DNA from: Triplophysa rosa
Lineage: Eukaryota; Chordata; Actinopteri; Cypriniformes; Nemacheilidae
Assembly: GCF_024868665.1 (NCBI RefSeq)
Contig: NC_079907.1
Location: 22,678,834 to 22,742,833, forward strand
Length of the DNA: 64,000 bases
Direction: 5' to 3'
In this document: in pieces, positions 58,845 through 64,000 of the stretch
How positions within the stretch are numbered: position 1 is the stretch's first letter
Layout: each line of letters starts with the position of its first letter
Translations under genes and position numbers: made by a program
The notes under the pieces: generated by a model
Told to the model about the DNA's origin: nothing
Seen by the model: only the letters and a program-made list of their open reading frames with translations
Database searches by the model: none

Positions 58845-58965
58845 CTTTGAAAAAATGTAGAGACTACATTTCATCCTTCAGTATTGATTTGATGACAGAC
58901 ATTCCGTGGGACCGAACCCATAATAGTTGCGTTGCTATTGCAATGCTCTACCAATTAAAATACTG
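58845..58965 (-). mobile_element. tRNA-derived SINE copy
   Basis: Minus strand TTAATTGGTAGAGCATTGCA (A-box side), then TTATGGGTTCGGTCCCAC (B box), is a tRNA-related SINE head. A short diverged body follows toward 58845. It lies between taco1 and the PTH-receptor gene. Confidence 0.65.
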
Positions 58966-60030
58966 GAACACACCATGCAGAGAATTTTATTTGGAGAGGA
59001 GGTTGATTTTGATTCCATGGTGACTTTAAATGTGACCTTGAATGAACAACTTGTGTGAAAAACGTGTAAAAAAAATAATAATTGCGCTCAAACATAAAGA
59101 GAAGCATGCTTGTCTGGCGAACCAGCAGTCGCGATCATCTTTACTTCAGTAATCGGACGTTTTTCCAAGACAGAAGTATGAAACAACAGATGTTAAGTGC
59201 TGAAGGAAAAGGTGTTTAGGTGTGGAGATTGTAAGCTAAACCACAGAGCAACAGAGAAAAGCAGCAGTCTGAAAAGTCACTTCATATCTTGTAGTGATGT
59301 AACCATCGGGTCGCTCCCTCACTGACCATATGAGCGGTGTGTTGAGGTTGTAATCTGGGCAGCATGGACATCCCTCTTAATACACAGCAAATTTACCAAA
59401 CAAAGTAGTAGGTTTGCCTGGGAGGCCTGACAAACACAGTATACAGTTTAGCAATCATCACGCTAAATTCCTTTACCTCAACTGACCAATTAAAATATTC
59501 GATTTGAGAGAGCCATGCTAGGGATGCTTATGAATGGGATTGGGAGGGGGTTGAAGAATAGACACTGAGGGACAATGAAGGGTTAACCTCTTTAGACCTG
59601 AGGGTCTGCCCATCTCACAAGATGAACAGTGGTGACAAGCACATTACTAACCTCGGAGAGCAATCCCGCAGAACACATAGAGAAGACTCTAGCAGATCTC
59701 CAGGCGAACTACAAAGTCTCATCTTCAATCACATCTGAGTGTCAACGATGGCAGGAATGGAAGGTTATTGTCTGGGATGGATCTAGTGGTCATCATACCT
59801 TTCCAGGGACCATTATTTGTGTCAATCTGTCTATATGGAATCATAAACAAGGTTCTCTATGACCCTAAGCTAAACCGGACCACTGGTGCATACAGCAACA
59901 CAATATAAGAGCGATGGCTTCACATTTCTCTGCTCTTTGATGAGACCACCGTGTCCTAAGAAGAGCTTTCGAAGGTAAAGCTCTCAGCTGATCTGAAGTT
60001 CTGGAGAAGGTCAGAGGTCTTGGGTTAAGC
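58966..60030. other. taco1-pth3r spacer, no gene recognised
   Basis: No coding exon or clear transposon end seen. The last 300 bp presumably include the 5' UTR or upstream non-coding exon of the PTH-receptor gene, but no promoter motif stands out. Confidence 0.45.
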
Positions 60031-63000
60031 ATGGTGTCAGTGGAGGTCTCTGTGGCTTTCATGCTGTGCAGTGTGCTGATGAAAGCCAGGGCTCTGGTGA
60101 GTACTTCACAAACATTTTCTTTATTTACACCATATGGCTATTGTGATGACACTTTTCACATATCTGCTTAATCTTTCTAATGCAATTGAAAATCAAGCTG
60201 AAGGCAGTATTAGTCTTTTAGAAGTGTTTATTTTGATATGTTTCTGCATCTAATGTCAAACATTATACTATACTCGGTACATTATTGTGCCAAAAAAATA
60301 ATATATGAATTATTGTGGCAAAGAATATGCAACCATGTGGAGAAGTTTGGTAACGTTTTTGGAAACGCAAACTGTTTTTGGGGAAGATGGCATATTCTGT
60401 TGTGTGACAACCAAATAAAAAGAAAAATCAATAGCAAAAGTTGTGATGTGTTCCTGTAGCTAAACTGGTAAAGCATTTTGCCTGCAACACAGAAAATACA
60501 GGGTTTTGATACAGGGAACACATACAAAAAGATCAAGAATGTGTAGCTTGAAAGCACTGTCAGTTGCTTTAGAAACGGCAACCGTCTGCCAACTGTAAAT
60601 GAAAATGAAATAGTCATTACATATCTGTTTTGTTACAGATATCTTTACCAACATTAAAAAAAGGTCAAAACTAGTATTAGTGTGAAAGATGTACACAAAT
60701 TCATGTGTAAATAAAAGTGACAGAAACATTGATTGAGCTCAAAACAAATGAATGTCTAGATTAATGTGAGTTGAACGTTTTAACAGGAAATGTTAATATC
60801 ACACAATTCTGTAGGGGTTTTGACAGGTTAAAAACCTCAAGATGACCTGGGAATTGATAAGCTTCAGAACTTTTCTTGTCATTTCAAGCTTGGCTTCGTT
60901 TGGTTTAGGTGGTCTGTGAGTAGGACAGTGTATGTGTCCGAGATCGCTAAAATCATCATGTTTACCTTTGAACATTTCTTATTCTTTGTTTGTCACACGT
61001 AAGCACGCCCTTCTCTTCAATATCTCACTTTTCTTTTCTGCAAAGTAGCAAACAAACTGGATTTCTCCGGCTTTTCAGATTTCATTTCTGAGAAAGACTA
61101 GTTCATGCTAATGTGGAAAGGAAGGCATGCTACGGCTTCTTAATGCTGTCGGACCCACAAGACTTACTGGCCACACACACGCGTGATCACTGAAGCAGAA
61201 AATGAGTTTGTCCAACAGGAATGAGCATTTGATGAACAGGCAATAGAGACATAGTTTTAACCCTGAGCGGTCTGGTTGAGTTTCAGGAGCGCAGCAATTT
61301 CACTGGAGTAGAAGTTGCCTGGTAAAATGTTTTTTTTACATTTTTATATTAATCTGAAATTTAAAAGGTCACTTCTAGACTGTAAATGCAAATCCCATTG
61401 TTTTAAAAATGATTTGGCCTCAAGGATTTTTTTCAAACAATCAACGGCAATAGTGAGTCTGATTGAAATAAAGATGCATGATTCCATACGCGTGCATGTG
61501 AATACCACAGATCAAAAGAGGCCGGTAGTCTTTGTCTTATTTTTTATTTGTTTAGGAAGTAAAGGTGATTTTGATTATTTGAACAAATCTGTGAATTTTT
61601 AAAGCATTGTAATTTCAGACTGTAATTAAAATATGAATTGAATAGAAGTTGCATTAGAAACATACATCTAACACACATGAGCGCAGCAGCTTTCTTGTAC
61701 GTGTACCCCACAGCGATTATTTCCACATTTCAAAGTCATTCAGGTCAGGCGTTAAAGACTAGATCGTCAATACAGTAGGTGTGAGTAAGAGTACAGTATT
61801 TGTCTGTGTGTCCCTCTCTACATGCTGCATAACTCCCAACATGTTGCGTCCTTTAATCCAGTTCAAAAGAACTGATTTCCCTAATGATTCTGTAGTCTGA
61901 AGTTTGATTGGTTAGAAAATTTGGTAAATCTTTGGCATAAAACACGTTATAAAAGTAGTTTTAATGTATTTATCATGCCTTAATGCACCCTATAATGCAT
62001 TGTAGTGTTTCATAAATATTTGTAACTAATACATTATAACACTTATCGATTCATTGTTACACTCTTAGCAAAGTTCAAGTCTTCAAGTCATTAACCATCA
62101 GTTATATTTCGATACGAAGTGTTTAGATGCAAAAGTGAATATACCCTCTCTATGCCATTGAAGTGAAATAACTTACTAAACATAAACATCAGAGCTCGAT
62201 AAAAATAATCATTTTAGAAGAAAAGTGTCAGACAGCACTTCTGCATCTGAACTCTTTCTGTCTCTCTCACTCTCTCCATATCTTACAGATAGTGGTGTGC
62301 TGGTTTTCTTTGGTGGTTGTGAAATGTATTCAGGACACAAACGCTCCTGTGTTTCTGTGAGAAAGCAGCGATCAGGGCTCATAATGTGGGGTGGGTGTAG
62401 GGTTCGCAAGGTTGGATGTGCTCTCTGAAGGGTTGAAGAGCTCAACACATACCACAGGACAGTGCAAATATTTCACAACACTAAGAAACGCACATCAGCC
62501 TACAACAAGGTGTGGCAGATTTGGTGAAAGATGGATGATTCTTCAGTGAAATAGTGGGAAACAAAAAGAACCCCAACACATACATTACAAACTGAAAGAT
62601 TTTGTCTACATATAACATAAGAACATAACTTGATTTTAAAACGATCTTTAAAACATTTAGCTATCGGTACTAGAGACATCAAAAGATTTGCTCACACTGG
62701 AGGAACTTCAACAGATCACAGCAAAATTCATGACAAAAATTGTTTTATAAAGTCAAGCCCCTTGAAAATAATTTTTTTCAACTTCCCACTAGTGCAAAGC
62801 AGGTATACAGAATTATTCACATACATGTAAACACAATTTATTTGTATTTATGTTTGTGTACTGAAGGTCAAAGCATGCTGTTAAGGAGGTATCTACCTAA
62901 GACTGTCTAATTTCCAGAAGTGTAATTATATACTTAAAAATATATATATAATGTAAACAGTACATTACACTATTTAAAAATATTAATGAATATTTAACTT

Positions 63001-63907
63001 ATATATGAGTCTTATTCAAAATAATAATTTTGCACATTTCAAAGCAATCTGTTAACTGTATACACAATCTATAATAACAAATAAAATATTTACTTTGTGT
63101 TTTGGACATCTACGTTATATTCTATAACGATTAAAGGTATGTTTTGTTTTACAATAATAAGAAAACAACAATTATTTTGCCTTAATAATGCACAATAAAA
63201 ATTATTATCGTTATTATTATTGTTTGAGTTGGAACTTTCACAATTAAGCCGTTTTCTGTTGCTCTCATAGATTGATTCTGATGACGTCATCACCAGAGAC
63301 GAACAGATCTTTCTTCTGATTGGTGCACGGGCAAGGTGTGAGAAAAGCGTCCACGCTCAGCAAGATCAGCCAATCGGAGGTAAAGCAAGGGGGCATGATG
63401 TGTGTGAGCTTTGGGGGTGATATCAGGCTTATAAAAATAGTTACAAACGAACTTTCTACTCCTACAGATGCAATTTCCTGAAAACAGCAGCATCTGTTGA
63501 TACAGCAAATTAGACTGCAGGCTCGGTTTATGTCGAGATTTCAGGATAAGGAATATTGATTTGGCCTCAGGTTTCTTTTATATTAATGCTGATGAGTCAC
63601 TTCATATCAGCACACCGAAATTGGCCATAAACGAAATCCCTTCTTACTCTGTGATGATGAATATAGATGTGTTGCTGTGTCATTTAGGCTTTTTGTCTAG
63701 GAGACTGTTTTGTTGGAGAATACGATTGATTGCAATTCATGTATGCCTAATTGAAAATGATCAAACCTATGATGACATTCATCTGTGTGTTGTCAGAGGA
63801 TTACTGTGTTCCTGAGTGGGACGGGATCATTTGCTGGCCCGAAGGAAAACCCAGTCAGCTTGTTGCAGTTCTGTGTCCCGAGTACATCTACGACTTTAAC
63901 CACAGAG
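60031..63907 (+). CDS. pth3r: PTH-receptor-family class B GPCR, N-terminal exons (probably pth3r), 3' incomplete
   Basis: Three exons: 60031-60096, 63271-63379 and 63797-63907; the gene continues beyond the window. Exon 1 gives a signal peptide ([20 protein letters not shown]). Exon 2 reads [18 protein letters not shown], then ARCEK, the PTH1R start-of-ectodomain motif. Exon 3 reads [16 protein letters not shown], then [10 protein letters not shown], the hormone-receptor domain with its C-x-P-x-W-D and C-W-P elements. The PTH1R optional E2 exon is absent. All phases match PTH1R (0,1,1). Receptors of this class bind PTH/PTHrP and couple to Gs/cAMP. The subtype rests on its position beside taco1/kcnh6, where the third receptor is found in fish and birds, and not on sequence alone; pth1r is the alternative. 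Confidence 0.85.
60097..63270 (+). other. pth3r intron 1 (3.2 kb)
   Basis: AT-rich, with a SINE at 60451-60600 and a TA/ATT-rich stretch at 62930-63230. No coding exon or complete transposon was recognised. Confidence 0.55.
60451..60600 (+). mobile_element. Near-complete tRNA-derived SINE
   Basis: TTCCTGTAGCTAAACTGGTA (A box), then ATACAGGGTTTTGATACAGG (B-box region), a short spacer, and the tail AGCACTGTCAGTTGCTTTAG, then CAACCGTCTGCCAACTG. Head and tail fit the common fish SINE with a CTTTGGATAAAAGCGTCTGCC-type tail. Moderately diverged. Confidence 0.72.
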
Positions 63908-64000
63908 GTCTGCACAACCCTCCATTCCAGGCACAAAATAGGAATGCCCTTAAATATTCATCTATATACCTTTGCATGTCAAATATAATGTTTTCAACAA

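Noticed and set aside
58814..59023. 69-codon plus-strand frame between taco1 and pth3r
   Set aside because: It overlaps a tRNA-derived SINE on the other strand and resembles no protein I know.

Overview
The window is nuclear DNA of a ray-finned fish, most likely a cyprinid or close relative. Genes are split into short exons with GT/AG junctions. Introns are crowded with DNA transposons, MITEs, L2-like LINE copies, tRNA-derived SINEs and solo LTRs. One dispersed repeat, with ends reading about TTAAAGGGATAGTTCACCC and a foldback structure, is typical of cyprinid genomes as far as I recall. There is no prokaryotic, organellar or viral gene set. Exon coordinates were read by hand from reading frame, splice consensus and remembered protein families; no alignment was run.

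Layout. (1) 1-860: GC-rich repeat with a broken MADF-domain remnant and an AT hairpin. (2) 1048-8299, plus: pgap3, lacking its first exon(s), with an in-frame TGA at a normally Cys codon. (3) 13392-41980, plus: complete 27-exon erbb2 receptor tyrosine kinase gene, with an open frame of 1277 codons. Its 11.4-kb first intron and introns 9 and 24 carry most of the mobile DNA. (4) 46487-53114, minus: kcnh6 (ERG-type potassium channel), convergent with erbb2. No PAS-domain exons are visible and one C-terminal exon appears frame-shifted. (5) 56215-58109, minus: complete five-exon taco1. (6) 60031 onward, plus: first three exons of a PTH-receptor-family GPCR, probably pth3r, running off the right edge.

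The genes do not form a functional pathway. They are a conserved neighbourhood: PGAP3 and ERBB2 are neighbours on human 17q12, KCNH6 and TACO1 lie close together on 17q23, and a third PTH receptor is known from the matching block in non-mammals. pgap3 acts on GPI anchors, erbb2 in growth-factor signalling, kcnh6 in repolarisation, taco1 in mitochondrial translation and pth3r in peptide-hormone sensing.

The observations most worth checking are: the pgap3 stop; the missing PAS region and frameshift in kcnh6; a two-codon uORF whose stop overlaps the erbb2 start; a 67-bp GT tract at the erbb2 exon 21 donor; transposons landing 15-20 bp from two erbb2 donors; and a three-level nested insertion in erbb2 intron 9. 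I found no convincing new multi-gene system.
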